64,000 nt of DNA, from contig OY759270.1 of assembly GCA_963662155.1 (NCBI GenBank), positions 52,631,374-52,695,373 on the forward strand, written 5' to 3'. The position numbers and the translations under genes are program-made. Numbering within the stretch: position 1 is the stretch's first letter; each line of letters opens with the position of its first letter. Below the pieces are notes generated by a model, which worked only from the letters and a program-made list of their open reading frames with translations, made no database searches and was not told the DNA's origin. Of the stretch, positions 1 through 10,513 are shown piece after piece. This DNA comes from Lamellibrachia columna. Lineage: Eukaryota > Annelida > Polychaeta > Sabellida > Siboglinidae.

Positions 1-530
1 GATTATTATAACTTATACAATTCGTTGTATCCTTAAAATTCATATCATATAATATATTACAAAAAAACTATAATATTATATACAGTTGAATAATTTAAAT
101 AAATTAAATTACAATTACCATAATATCTTGTCTTTATATTTAAGATTTTCATGCGTTTCCCCTCATCAGGGGAAATTCTTCCCAGTTTTTGTTTTAATTA
201 AGTCATATATCATTTTGAATGTGAAGCATGGTCTTTTATTCACACCTGCTCAATGTACGAAACAGACAAAGCAATGTACTTCAACAGCATCTAGTTAAAC
301 TTAGCATCCTTTTGACGACAAGTACAGGAATAACAAACCCTTAAAGTGAAGGCTAATCCATTACTAGTTAGAACTGAGTAGATCTTGAGTGTCACATCAG
401 TCACTGAAACCACCAAGCCGAAACAACATGGCAATTGTGCCGAATTCTCCGAGGGCCGAAATCACCACCATCCCGCAGCGCTACTCCTGGTATTGCGATG
501 TTTACTTTCTGACCTAACCACGAAGACGAG
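1..530. other. AT-rich intergenic DNA, nothing recognised
   Basis: The first ~410 bases are AT-rich and end in ordinary mixed sequence. A 70-codon ORF at 86-298 has low-complexity composition and no recognisable motif, so I do not call it a gene. Nothing else is supported until the SINE remnant that follows. Confidence 0.5.
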
Positions 531-539
531 CACCTAGAG

Positions 540-805
540 CCGATGCAGATGAAAGCATTACCGCACCCGGCAGAGTGCGGTAGGACCAGTATTCGAATCG
601 TGTGTTATATCCTGGACAAATTTGCTTAAACCTTAGTGTCCCAGTTCTCTCAGCTGTGTGAATTAATACGTGCAATAATCGCAGCGCGGCTGAAAGCTTT
701 CCAGATATGTTCAGTCGATGTTTTGCCAGTGGTGAGGTGTGAAGCTTTCTGGTGGTCCTATGTAGAGGACAACATAAGCACTGTATAAAAACTTAACCTT
801 TACCG
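540..805 (+). mobile_element. Degenerate tRNA-derived SINE (SINE family 1)
   Basis: A B-box-like stretch (GTATTCGAATC, about 588) is followed by CAGTTCTCTCAGCTGTGTGA and CAATAATCGCAGCGCGGCTG. These match, in the same order, the better preserved SINE at 59,520-59,832. The 3' part keeps the family's GGTGTGAAGC and AGCACTGTATAA segments, eroded from GGTGAAGTATAAAGCGC and GCGCTATATAAG. An 8-bp inverted repeat TACCGCAC/GTGCGGTA (559-566 and 575-582) lies in the head. Family assignment is by comparison within the window only. Confidence 0.55.
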
Positions 806-850
806 TTATAACTACCGTCAGCGGATTCGTCGTCAATGTCAAGATGCAGT

Positions 851-897
851 GTGTTATTACCGCAGACTCTGCAGCATCAGGTGCGGTAATAATACAC
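851..897. repeat. Imperfect inverted repeat
   Basis: GTGTTATTACCGCA (851-864) faces TGCGGTAATAATACAC (882-897) across a 17-base loop, with one 2-base bulge. It shares the ACCGCA core with the smaller inverted repeat at 559-582. It may be the end of a short foldback element or a chance palindrome; no other evidence separates these. Confidence 0.4.
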
Positions 898-1010
898 TCC
901 AACTGGCCTCTGTGGCTGATGCCCTCCCTACTTTCATACAGTAGTTTCCCATTGAAGCCCATGCTAAAAGTAAGTTAGGCTATTCTACAATTGAAACGTG
1001 TCTCAAAATC

Positions 1011-2880
1011 CCTGTCACTCTACCGTCAACCCTGAAGTAAAACAGTGAGACGAAGTGTGTCGTTTCCTGTCACTCTACCGTCAACCCTGAAGTAAAACAG
1101 TGAGACGAAGTGTGTCGTTTCCTGTCACTCTACCGTCAACCCTGAAGTAAAACAGTGAGACGAAGTGTGTCGTTTCCTGTCACTCTACCGTCAACCCTGA
1201 AGTAAAACAGTGAGACGAAGTGTGTCGTTTCCTGTCACTCTACCGTCAACCCTGAAGTAAAACAGTGAGACGAAGTGTGTCGTTTCCTGTCACTCTACCG
1301 TCATCCCTGAAGTAAAACAGTGAGACGAAGTGTGTCGTTTCCTGTCACTCTACCGTCATCCCTGAAGTAAAACAGTGAGACGAAGTGTGTCGTTTCCTGT
1401 CACTCTATCGTCAACCCTGAAGTAAAACAGTGAGACGAAGTGTGTCGTTTCCTGTCACTCTACCGTCAACCCTGAAGTAAAACAGTGAGACGAAGTGTGT
1501 CGTTTCCTGTCACTCTACCGTCAACCCTGAAGTAAAACAGTGAGACGAAGTGTGTCGTTTCCTGTCACTCTACCGTCAACCCTGAAGTAAAACTGTGAGA
1601 CGAAGTGTGTCGTTTCCTGTCACTCTACCGTCAACCCTGAAGTAAAACAGTGAGACGAAGTGTGTCGTTTCCTGTCACTCTACCGTCAACCCTGAAGTAA
1701 AACAGTGAGACGAAGTGTGTCGTTTCCTGTCACTCTACCGTCAACCCTGAAGTAAAACAGTGAGACGAAGTGTGTCGTTTCCTGTCACTCTACCGTCAAC
1801 CCTGAAGTAAAACAGTGAGACGAAGTGTGTCGTTTCCTGTCACTCTACCGTCAACCCTGAAGTAAAACAGTGAGACGAAGTGTGTCGTTTCCTGTCACTC
1901 TACCGTCAACCCTGAAGTAAAACAGTGAGACGAAGTGTGTCGTTTCCTGTCACTCTACCGTCAACCCTGAAGTAAAACAGTGAGACGAAGTGTGTCGTTT
2001 CCTGTCACACTACCGTCAACCCTGAAGTAAAACAGTGAGACGAAGTGTGTCGTTTCCTGTCACTCTACCGTCAACCCTGAAGTAAAACAGTGAGACGAAG
2101 TGTGTCGTTTCCTGTCACTCTACCGTCAACCCTGAAGTAAAACAGTGAGACGAAGTGTGTCGTTTCCTGTCACTCTACCGTCAACCCTGAAGTAAAACAG
2201 TGAGACGAAGTGTGTCGTTTCCTGTCACTCTACCGTCAACCCTGAAGTAAAACAGTGAGACGAAGTGTGTCGTTTCCTGTCACTCTACCGTCAACCCTGA
2301 AGTAAAACAGTGAGACGAAGTGTGTCGTTTCCTGTCACTCTACCGTCATCCCTGAAGTAAAACAGTGAGACGAAGTGTGTTGTTTCCTGTCACTCTACCG
2401 TCAACCCTGAAGTAAAACAGTGAGACGAAGTGTGTCGTTTCCTGTCACTCTACCGTCAACCCTGAAGTAAAACAGTGAGACGAAGTGTGTTGTTTCCTGT
2501 CACTCTACCGTCATCCCTGAAGTAAAACTGTGAGACGAAGTGTGTCGTTTCCTGTCACTCTACCGTCATCCCTGAAGTAAAACAGTGAGACGAAGTGTGT
2601 TGTTTCCTGTCACTCTACCGTCATCCCTGAAGTAAAACAGTGAGACGAAGTGTGTCGTTTCCTGTCACTCTACCGTCAACCCTGAAGTAAAACTGTGAGA
2701 CGAAGTGTGTCGTTTCCTGTCACTCTACCGTCAACCCTGAAGTAAAACAGTGAGACGAAGTGTGTCGTTTCCTGTCACTCTACCGTCAACCCTGAAGTAA
2801 AACAGTGAGACGAAGTGTGTCGTTTCCTGTCACTCTACCGTCAACCCTGAAGTAAAACAGTGAGACGAAGTGTGTCGTTT
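1011..2880. repeat. 55-bp satellite array, 34 units
   Basis: Exactly 34 head-to-tail units of 55 bp run without a length change. Each unit starts CCTGTCACTCTACCGTCAAC and ends GACGAAGTGTGTCGTTT. Variation is a handful of point changes (TCAACCC/TCATCCC, AAACAGTG/AAACTGTG, TGTCG/TGTTG, CACTC/CACAC). The 3' edge breaks off after CCGGTCA at 2881-2887. No ORF or spacer structure is present, so this is a satellite and not a CRISPR array. Confidence 0.95.
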
Positions 2881-3020
2881 CCGGTCAGAAATAGCGATGA
2901 ACCCTACAAACGCGGAATTTAAATTTTTCCCAGTTGCCGCATCAATTAATGAAATGCTTTGATGAGGTATTAATCACTTTCATCCAGAAAAGTCATTTGG
3001 TTGTGGACAAATAGGACCCC

Positions 3021-3845
3021 AGGCTGGTGGCCCGTCCAGTAGGCTGGCGGCCCGTCCAGTAGGCTGGCGGCCCGTCCAGTAGGCTGGCGGCCCGTCCAGT
3101 AGGCTGGCGGCCCGTCCAGTAGGCTGGCGGCCCGTCCAGTAGGCTGGCGGCCCGGCCAGTAGGCTGGCGGCCCGTCCAGTAGGCTGGCGGCCCGTCCAGT
3201 AGGCTGGCGGCCCGGCCAGTAGGCTGGCGGCCCGTCCAGTAGGCTGGCGGCCCGTCCAGTAGGCTGGCGGCCCGGCCAGTAGGCTGGCGGCCCGTCCAGT
3301 AGGCTGGCGGCCCGTCCAGTAGGCTGGCGGCCCGTCCAGTAGGCTGGCGGCCCGTCCAGTTGGCTGGCGGCCCGTCCAGTAGGCTGGCGGCCCGGCCAGT
3401 AGGCTGGCGGCCCGTCCAGTAGGCTGGCGGCCCGTCCAGTAGGCTGGCGGCCCGGCCAGTAGGCTGGCGGCCCGTCCAGTAGGCTGGCGGCCCGTCCAGT
3501 AGGCTGGCGGCCCGGCCAGTAGGCTGGCGGCCCGTCCAGTAGGCTGGCGGCCCGTCCAGTAGGCTGGCGGCCCGGCCAGTAGGCTGGCGGCCCGTCCAGT
3601 AGGCTGGCGGCCCGTCCAGTAGGCTGGCGGTCCGTCCAGTAGGCTGGCGGCCCGGCCAGTAGGCTGGCGGCCCGGCCCGGCCAGTAGGCTGGCGGCCCGT
3701 CCAGTAGGCTGGCGGCCCATCCAGTAGGTTGGCGGCCCTTCCAGTAGGCTGGTGGTCCGTCCAGTAGTCTGGTGGTCCGTCCAGTAGGCTGGTGGCCCGG
3801 CCAGTAGGCTGGTGGCCCGGCCAGTAGGCTGGCGGCCCGTCCAGT
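3021..3845. repeat. 20-bp GC-rich minisatellite with 60-bp higher-order pattern
   Basis: About 41 units of AGGCTGGCGGCCCGTCCAGT lie head to tail. Between about 3150 and 3590 a CCCGGCCAGT variant recurs mostly every third unit, giving a 60-bp trimer. One 6-bp insertion (a CCCGGC duplication) lies near 3675. The last units before 3845 are more divergent (GGTGG, GGTGGTCCG). Because three units make 60 bp, the minus strand is open for 362 codons (2980-4068) encoding a TGRQ/PTGRAAS/LLAGPPAYW repeat. I regard that ORF as an artefact of the period. Confidence 0.95.
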
Positions 3846-4169
3846 CGTAAAGGTCCCGTAAACGTTGTTTTCGTTGTATTTTCGGTTTCAGTAAATATTT
3901 TGCTAAAACATTTGTTACTTGTGATTTGTTGTTCAATGGATACGTTTTCGACCTAAATAAATATATATTATATATCATTATCACATTTGTGTTAATTGGG
4001 TGGAAATGTAATGCGTCATGCCTATGCCTTATGAGCACACACTTATCGACAATAAAGACAATCAACATTAAAGAGAAGTGTTAATAGTTGGTGTGCCTGT
4101 AAATGATAGACAGATTGCAGTTGAATGATAGATACTTTTCTACGAAATAGAGCTAATTGCATAAAAAGG

Positions 4170-4403
4170 AAACTTGGCGAGGGGAAATACAAACTTGGCG
4201 AGGGGAAATACAAACTTGGCGAGGGGAAATACAAACTTGGCGAGGGGAAATACAAACTTGGCGAGGGGAAATACAAACTTGGCGAGGGGAAATACAAACT
4301 TGGCGAGGGGAAATACTAACTTGGCGAGGGGAAATACAAACTTGGCGAGGGGAAATACTAACTTGGCGAGGGGAAATACAAACTTGGCGAGGGGAAATAC
4401 AAA
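4170..4403. repeat. 21-bp minisatellite, 11 units
   Basis: Eleven units with core CTTGGCGAGGGGAAATAC are almost identical; the only change seen is AAACTT to TAACTT in two units. The 21-bp period is a multiple of three, so several frames on both strands stay open (for example KLGEGKY, TWRGEIQ and NLARGNT repeats). None of these looks like a real protein. Confidence 0.95.
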
Positions 4404-4750
4404 CGCGGTGCAAAGGTCATTATACAGCTGTATATTGAATGCGCATATAGGAGAGTGGAAGCGCGTTCACAACTCTCCCTCATTCGTACGGAGTCTCCGT
4501 CATTTTGTCATAGCCAATAAGTCTCCGTCCCGGAGATTGAAATCTGCGTCATTTGACATTGGACAATAAATTTGCGACGAGATTTGTTTATTATTTTCAG
4601 TTTTATTAGGCATATGTGAATCGTGCTTAACCGAAAAATCGCGGTTCAAGATATCAGCAAAAGCTGGTGGTGGACTGCGATAAGATTGATAGAACAGGGT
4701 GACACATATGACAGCAGTTTTATGCAGTAATGATCAGACCTTCATTACTT

Positions 4751-5022
4751 CCGGATGACTACCCGGATGACTACCCGGATGACTACCCGGATGACTACCT
4801 GGATGACTACCTGGATGAGTACTTGGATGAGTACCTGGATGACTACCTGGATGACTACCTGGATGAGTACCTGGATGACTACCTGGATGACTACCTAGGT
4901 GACTACCTGGATGACTACCTGGATGACTACCCGGATGACTACCTGGATGACTACCCGGATGACTACCCGGATGACTACCTGGATGACTACCTGGATGAGT
5001 ACTTGGATGAGGACTTGGATGA
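4751..5022. repeat. 12-bp minisatellite encoding DYLD/DYPD if read on plus
   Basis: About 22 units of GGATGACTACCT with CCCGG, GAGTAC and CTTGG variants. The plus strand reads a (DYLD)n/(DYPD)n/(DEYL) string and the minus strand an (HPGS)n string. The array ends within a few bases of a reverse-transcriptase fragment in a different frame, so it probably grew in or next to a LINE remnant and was never a gene on its own. Confidence 0.9.
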
Positions 5023-5217
5023 CAGAGTTCTGAAAGTTGCAACAATGGAATGAGCTCTAGTGCAAAGTCTGTTAACGCAGGGGTTCCCCAAGGATCCATT
5101 CCAGGACCTCTCATATTCATTGTATTCATCGATGATATGACAAACAAAATACAGAGCCGTGTCGTCCTCTATGCCGATGACACGGCAGTCTTTAGCACAG
5201 TCACTGACAAACTACTT
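5010..5217 (+). pseudogene. Reverse-transcriptase fragment of a non-LTR retrotransposon
   Basis: One plus frame reads SVNAGVPQGSIPGPLIFIVF, then an IDDM segment, then VVLYADDTAVFST before a stop at about 5218. GVPQGS is the RT motif before the catalytic box and YADD is the catalytic aspartate pair of LINE reverse transcriptases. Only about 65 codons survive. Upstream the frame runs into the 12-bp array; downstream no thumb or C-terminal domain is recognisable. It is a dead fragment of a Jockey-like or related LINE; the clade cannot be fixed from this length. Confidence 0.8.
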
Positions 5218-5224
5218 TGAGCAA

Positions 5225-6040
5225 CTGTGGCGTGCTCACGTAACGAAGATCTGCTGCACATTCACATACGGGCGGATAATTGAAGCGTGATGTTTGGTGC
5301 AGCCAAATGCAAGAACCTATGTCAAGGCTGAAAGACGCAGACATCGGCCACCTCTCACTCATGTTTATGAACACTATCTTATCTGAAGTGGAATTGCCCT
5401 TTGCATTTTCGATGATAAATAATATTGACACTAATCATCGTTTAGAGTTGGCCAGTGAGACCAATGCTACCCTTCTGTCACTAAAGGTGAACTTAGCTCA
5501 GACTCACAGAACTATGAACCTTCGCCGGAAGGTTTATGGAAAACAAAGACTGCCATCATCGATTACAACAGTATGCACACGTGTCCAAAATAGCGAATAA
5601 CTTTCTCTGTAAATAAATTGCTTTGTTTCTTTTGTATGACTTTCTAGTGTTTGCTTTGGTTAGATTGTAGGGGTGGAACAATCGGTCGCGCTTGTTCGAG
5701 TCGACCAGGTGCGAGATCGCTGGGCCGCATGGAGCAACGTCGATTGGCCAATAATCTCAGTAATTTTATCGTCACAGGTTGACATGTCATACACCACATG
5801 CAAATACACCGTCTCTCACAAAGGTAACCAACTTGTGCGTTTACTTATTGCAGTTACGGTGACTAAACCTTGAGTGTCTGTTACTCGTCCTGCGTCCTGC
5901 GTGTCCACAACAAGGATGAGAAATGCATATCGAGATCGAAACTGAGGCTGTAGCTACACATTATCGTCATCAAAACGGACTGGGTTTTTAAAACTTTTAA
6001 TCCTTTTCCGATGAGTTGTCCCCTTGAGCAAATATTCGAC
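5225..6040. other. Unassigned DNA downstream of RT fragment
   Basis: A 106-codon plus ORF (5280-5600) and a 66-codon ORF (5673-5873) lie here. Neither shows a motif I recognise, and the first could be more eroded LINE sequence because it follows the RT fragment. A TGTAAATAAATTG stretch near 5610 resembles a polyadenylation region. Confidence 0.35.
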
Positions 6041-6045
6041 CAAAA

Positions 6046-6222
6046 CCACCGGCTATGCCATCAAGTCCAACACGACCAACAACCACCGGCTATGCCATCA
6101 AGTCCAACACGACCAACAACCACCAGCTATGCCATCAAGTCCAACACGACCAACAATCACCGGCTATGGTATCAAGTTCAACACGACCAACAACCACCGG
6201 CTGTACCATCAAGTCCAACACG
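6046..6222. repeat. 37-bp tandem repeat, about 5 units
   Basis: GGCTATGCCATCAAGTCCAA recurs with start points at 6051, 6088, 6125, 6162 and 6199, a strict 37-bp spacing. Units diverge by a few substitutions (CAGCTATG, GGTATCAAGTTC, CTGTACC). The overlapping plus ORFs of 72 and 108 codons are products of the array. Confidence 0.9.
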
Positions 6223-6950
6223 TCACAATGATTCTGTTGTGACTGCGATCTGTCGCACATGCGCACATCAAGAGCACTGTCACAGCCATCCATCTTCTCC
6301 GAGACAGATGACGTCTTACTGCACCCCGGTAAGCTAACCGTGACGATCCCATCACGATCATCATCATCGGGGAAACCGCGAAGGCCTCGGTGACGGCGAA
6401 CTTCGACCTCAGAAGTCGTTCGTCAACGTTTGTTGGCATGGCCCTTCGCGTGACACGTCTCACCTGTCAACGGAGACACCAGGTGACGGCGGGTCCGGGC
6501 GTGGACCCGTATTCAGCGTGACAATTAGTGCGACCTGGATGGGCGTGGCAGGGCTCCGACGGCGACGGACAGAAGCGACCCGCAAGAGTGGCAGCGTTGT
6601 TCGGTACAAGACATCTTGATGGTGGTCGTTTATTACAACCGTCTTCGCATGTTCACGACGGTGACTAGGTGTTCGCTTGCAAGGTGTGAGTAGGTACGTG
6701 CGTGCGCGCTAGGTGTCCCTGTGTAGGTGTGAGTACGTGCATGCGTGCATTCGCAGTTGTAAGAAGGTCCAGCAGGCGATGCTACGGCGTAAGGTTGAAC
6801 GACACCCCGGGGAGCAACTACAACCCCACAGAGAGAACAAACAAGAACACTGACTCATTCCCGCCTCCAGTTGTTTGATGTTACTCTACAGATTCACGTG
6901 CGCAGTACAGTCAATGAAACTACGATATCAATTAATTTAGACAACTGACA
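6223..6950. other. GC-richer spacer, nothing recognised
   Basis: Mixed, fairly GC-rich sequence with a weak TGCGTGCG-type microsatellite tendency around 6690-6760. I see no coding motif, RNA gene or element end here. Confidence 0.4.
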
Positions 6951-6954
6951 AAGT

Positions 6955-7745
6955 AACTGAGTGTTTACGTGGATGGTTTATCTACTGTACTTAATGGTTG
7001 CAATGTAGGATGTTGTGTAAATAATATCATGTATGCTGATGATCTCGCAGTATTGTGTCGTTCCAGCGAGGGTTACATACCTTTCTCACTGTCTGTTATC
7101 AATATGGCTTATCACATGACATAAAGTACAATTCTAAAAAGAGTATGATCATTATAACGAGAAACAGGAGTTGTAAGAATGTGCAATTTCCGAGTTTTAT
7201 GTTAGGTAATGACACACTAATTGGAGCAGAATCTGTAAAATATTTGGGTCATATAATCTCAAAGAGTATGCTAGATGAGAGTGATACATCTAGACAGTGC
7301 CGCAAGTTATGTGCACAAAGCAACAGGAACATAAGAACATTTCATATGTGTTCAAATGATGTAAAGAAAACTTTGTTTACTACTTTTTGTTCACCTATGA
7401 ACACTGCTCTCCCCCCGTGTACACTACCCACCTATGTACACTGCCCCCCACGTGTACACTACACACCTATGTACACTGCCCCCCCCCCCCCGTGTACACT
7501 ACCCACTTGTGTACACTGTACACAAAAATTTATCTGTAGCACCATTAACAGTGATGTGAAGTACATGTCCAGAATCTGGAAATACTGGTTTAATTCGTTG
7601 TATGTACATTTTGTTGATGGTTGAATCAGCTATGATATTTCATTTTGTACATCTGTATCTACTGTAAACAACACAACTACATAGAACCATAATAATGTAC
7701 TTGTATGTTGTATGGAGTCTGCGAATAAAGCAGTTATTACTATAG
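6955..7745 (+). pseudogene. 3' end of a LINE: RT palm to C-terminus and 3' UTR
   Basis: A first frame reads VYVDGLSTVLNGCNVGCCVN and then NIMYADDLAVL, the catalytic YADD box of a LINE reverse transcriptase. A frameshift near 7055-7070 moves the reading to the ORF ending at 7624, which carries YGLSHDIKYNSKKS, ESVKYLGHIIS and KKTLFTTFCSP, the usual post-palm order. The C-terminal part is interrupted by a C-rich CGTGTACACTA repeat (7404-7520). After the stop comes a short 3' UTR with GAATAAAGC near 7722, consistent with the polyadenylated 3' end of the element. The family differs from the 37-40 kb LINE. It is truncated 5' and frameshifted, hence inactive. Confidence 0.8.
7404..7520. repeat. Short C-rich tandem repeat inside the LINE C-terminus
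   Basis: CGTGTACACTA recurs at 7417, 7451 and 7491, with CCTATGTACACTGC between copies and a run of about 12 C at 7479-7490. The spacing varies (34 then 40 bp) with the length of the C tract. It sits where the LINE protein should continue after FCSP, so the array formed within the element. Confidence 0.8.
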
Positions 7746-8033
7746 AGTGAATGAGCAGTTATGTAACCGGCGCCAGCGCTGAACGACATCTAAACGTGTT
7801 CGTTCGTAAGTGACATCAATTAAATCAAAGTAGTAGTGACTCTGTCTGTCTGTTCCCTCATATCTCCGTCCGTTTCGCACGTATGGGGCTGAAATGCTAC
7901 AGCCGTATGGAGCCCCATGGTGGTATTTCGTGCATTAAATAATATTCGAAATTTCCCGGGGATGGGGTATTACATCAAATAACTAATGACGTAACTCAAA
8001 ACAATAGTTACGTACACTTGTTAGCACCGCCAC
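7746..8033. other. Left flank of the giant satellite
   Basis: Non-repetitive sequence between the LINE 3' end and the first satellite monomer. It contains TATGGGGCTGAAATGCTACA and a nearby GGAGCCCCATGG palindromic stretch, but no gene or element I can name. Confidence 0.4.
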
Positions 8034-10513
8034 GGCACTGCCCGACGAACACCTGACTGGGCAGTGCAAGGGTAGTGCAAGGGGTCATAAGTTGTATCCA
8101 TCATTGTCATTGGCACTGCCCTACGAACACCTGACTGGGCAGTGCAAGGGGTCATAAGTTGTATCCATCATTGTCATTGCCCTACGAACACCTGACTGGG
8201 TAGTGCAAGGGGTCATAAGTTGTATCCATCATTGTCATTGCCCTACGAACACCTGACTGGGCAGTGCAAGGGGTCATAAGTTGTATCCATCATTGTCATT
8301 GGCACTGCCCTACGAACACCTGACTGGGCAGTGCAAGGGGTCATAAGTTGTATCCATCATTGTCATTGGCACTGCCCTACGAACACCTGACTGGGCAGTG
8401 CAAGGGGTCATAAGTTGTATCCATCATTGTCATTGGCACTGCCCTACGAACACCTGACTGGGCAGTGCAAGGGGTCATAAGTTGTATCCATCATTGTCAT
8501 TGCCCTACGAAAACCTGACTGGGCAGTGCAAGGGGTCATAAGTTGTATCCATCATTGTCATTGGCACTGCCCTACGAACACCTGACTGGGCAGTGCAAGG
8601 GGTCATAAGTTGTATCCATCATTGTCATTGCCCTACGAAAACCTGACTGGGCAGTGCAAGGAGTCATAAGTTGTATCCATCATTGTCATTGGCACTGCCC
8701 TAACAAAACTTGACTGGGTAGTGCAAGGGGTCATAAGTTGTATCCATCATTGTCATTGGCACTGCCCTACGAACACCTGACTGGGCAGTGCAAGGGGTCA
8801 TAAGTTGTATCCATCATTGTCATTGCCCTACGAAAACCTGACTGGGCAGTGCAAGGAGTCATAAGTTGTATCCATCATTGTCATTGGCACTGCCCTAACA
8901 AAACTTGACTGGGTAGTGCAAGGGGTCATAAGTTGTATCCATCATTGTCATTGCCCTACGAAAACCTGACTGGGCAGTGCAAGGGGTCATAAGTTGTATC
9001 CATCATTGTCATTGGCACTGCCCTACGAACACCTGACTGGGCAGTGCAAGGGGTCATAAGTTGTATCCATCATTGTCATTGCCCTACGAAAACCTGACTG
9101 GGCAGTGCAAGGGGTCATAAGTTGTATCCATCATTGTCATTGGCACTGCCCTACGAACACCTGACTGGGCAGTGCAAGGGGTCATAAGTTGTATCCATCA
9201 TTGTCATTGCCCTACGAAAACCTGACTGGGCAGTGCAAGGAGTCATAAGTTGTAGCCATCATTGTCATTGGCACTGCCCTACCAACACCTGACTGGGCAG
9301 TGCAAGGAGTCATAAGTTGTATCCATCATTGTCATTGCCCTACCAACACCTGACTGGGCAGTACAAGGAGTCATAAGTTGTGTCCATCATTGTCATTGGC
9401 ACTGCCCTACCAACACTTGACTGGGTAGTGCAAGGAGTCATAAGTTGTATCCATCATTGTCATTGGCACTGCCCTACCAACAGTTGACTGGGCAATGCAA
9501 GGAGTCATAAGTTGTATCCATCATTGTCATTGGCACTGCCCTACCAACACTTGACTGGGCAGTGCAAGGAGTCATAAGTTGTATCCATCATTGTCATTGG
9601 CACTGCCCTACCAACACTTGACTGGGCAGTGCAAGGAGTCATAAGTTGTATCCATCATTGTCATTGGCACTGCCCTAACAAAACTTGACTGGGCAGTGCA
9701 AGGAGTCATAAGTTGTATCCATCATTGTCATTGGCACTGCCCTACCAACACTTGACTGGGCAGTGCAAGGAGTCATAAGTTGTATCCATCATTGTCATTG
9801 GCACTGCCCTACCAACACTTGACTGGGCAGTACAAGGAGTCATAAGTTGTATCCATCATTGTCATTGGCACTGCCCTACCAACACTTGACTGGGCAGTGC
9901 AAGGAGTCATAAGTTGTATCCATCATTGTCATTGGCACTGCCCTACCAACACTTGACTGGGCAGTGCAAGGAGTCATAAGTTGTATCCATCATTGTCATT
10001 GGCACTGCCCTAACAAAACTTGACTGGGCAGTGCAAGGAGTCATAAGTTGTATCCATCATTGTCATTGGCACTGCCCTACCAACACTTGACTGGGCAGTG
10101 CAAGGAGTCATAAGTTGTATCCATCATTGTCATTGGCACTGCCCTACCAACACTTGACTGGGCAGTACAAGGAGTCATAAGTTGTATCCATCATTGTCAT
10201 TGGCACTGCCCTACCAACACTTGACTGGGCAGTGCAAGGAGTCATAAGTTGTATCCATCATTGTCATTGGCACTGCCCTACCAACACTTGACTGGGCAGT
10301 GCAAGGAGTCATAAGTTGTATCCATCATTGTCATTGGCACTGCCCTAACAAAACTTGACTGGGCAGTGCAAGGAGTCATAAGTTGTATCCATCATTGTCA
10401 TTGGCACTGCCCTACGAACACCTGACTGGGCAGTGCAAGGGGTCATAAGTTGTATCCATCATTGTCATTGCCCTACGAAAACCTGACTGGGCAGTGCAAG
10501 GAGTCATAAGTTG

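Noticed and set aside
1011..2880. CRISPR-like regular repeats
   Set aside because: The whole 55-bp period is conserved; there is no variable spacer portion.
2980..4068. 362-codon minus ORF with TGRQPTGRAASLLAGPPAYW-type repeats
   Set aside because: Generated by the 20-bp array; unique flanking parts have no domain.
4730..5053. Acidic DYLD-repeat protein gene
   Set aside because: Only the 12-bp minisatellite is open; the adjacent RT fragment is in another frame.
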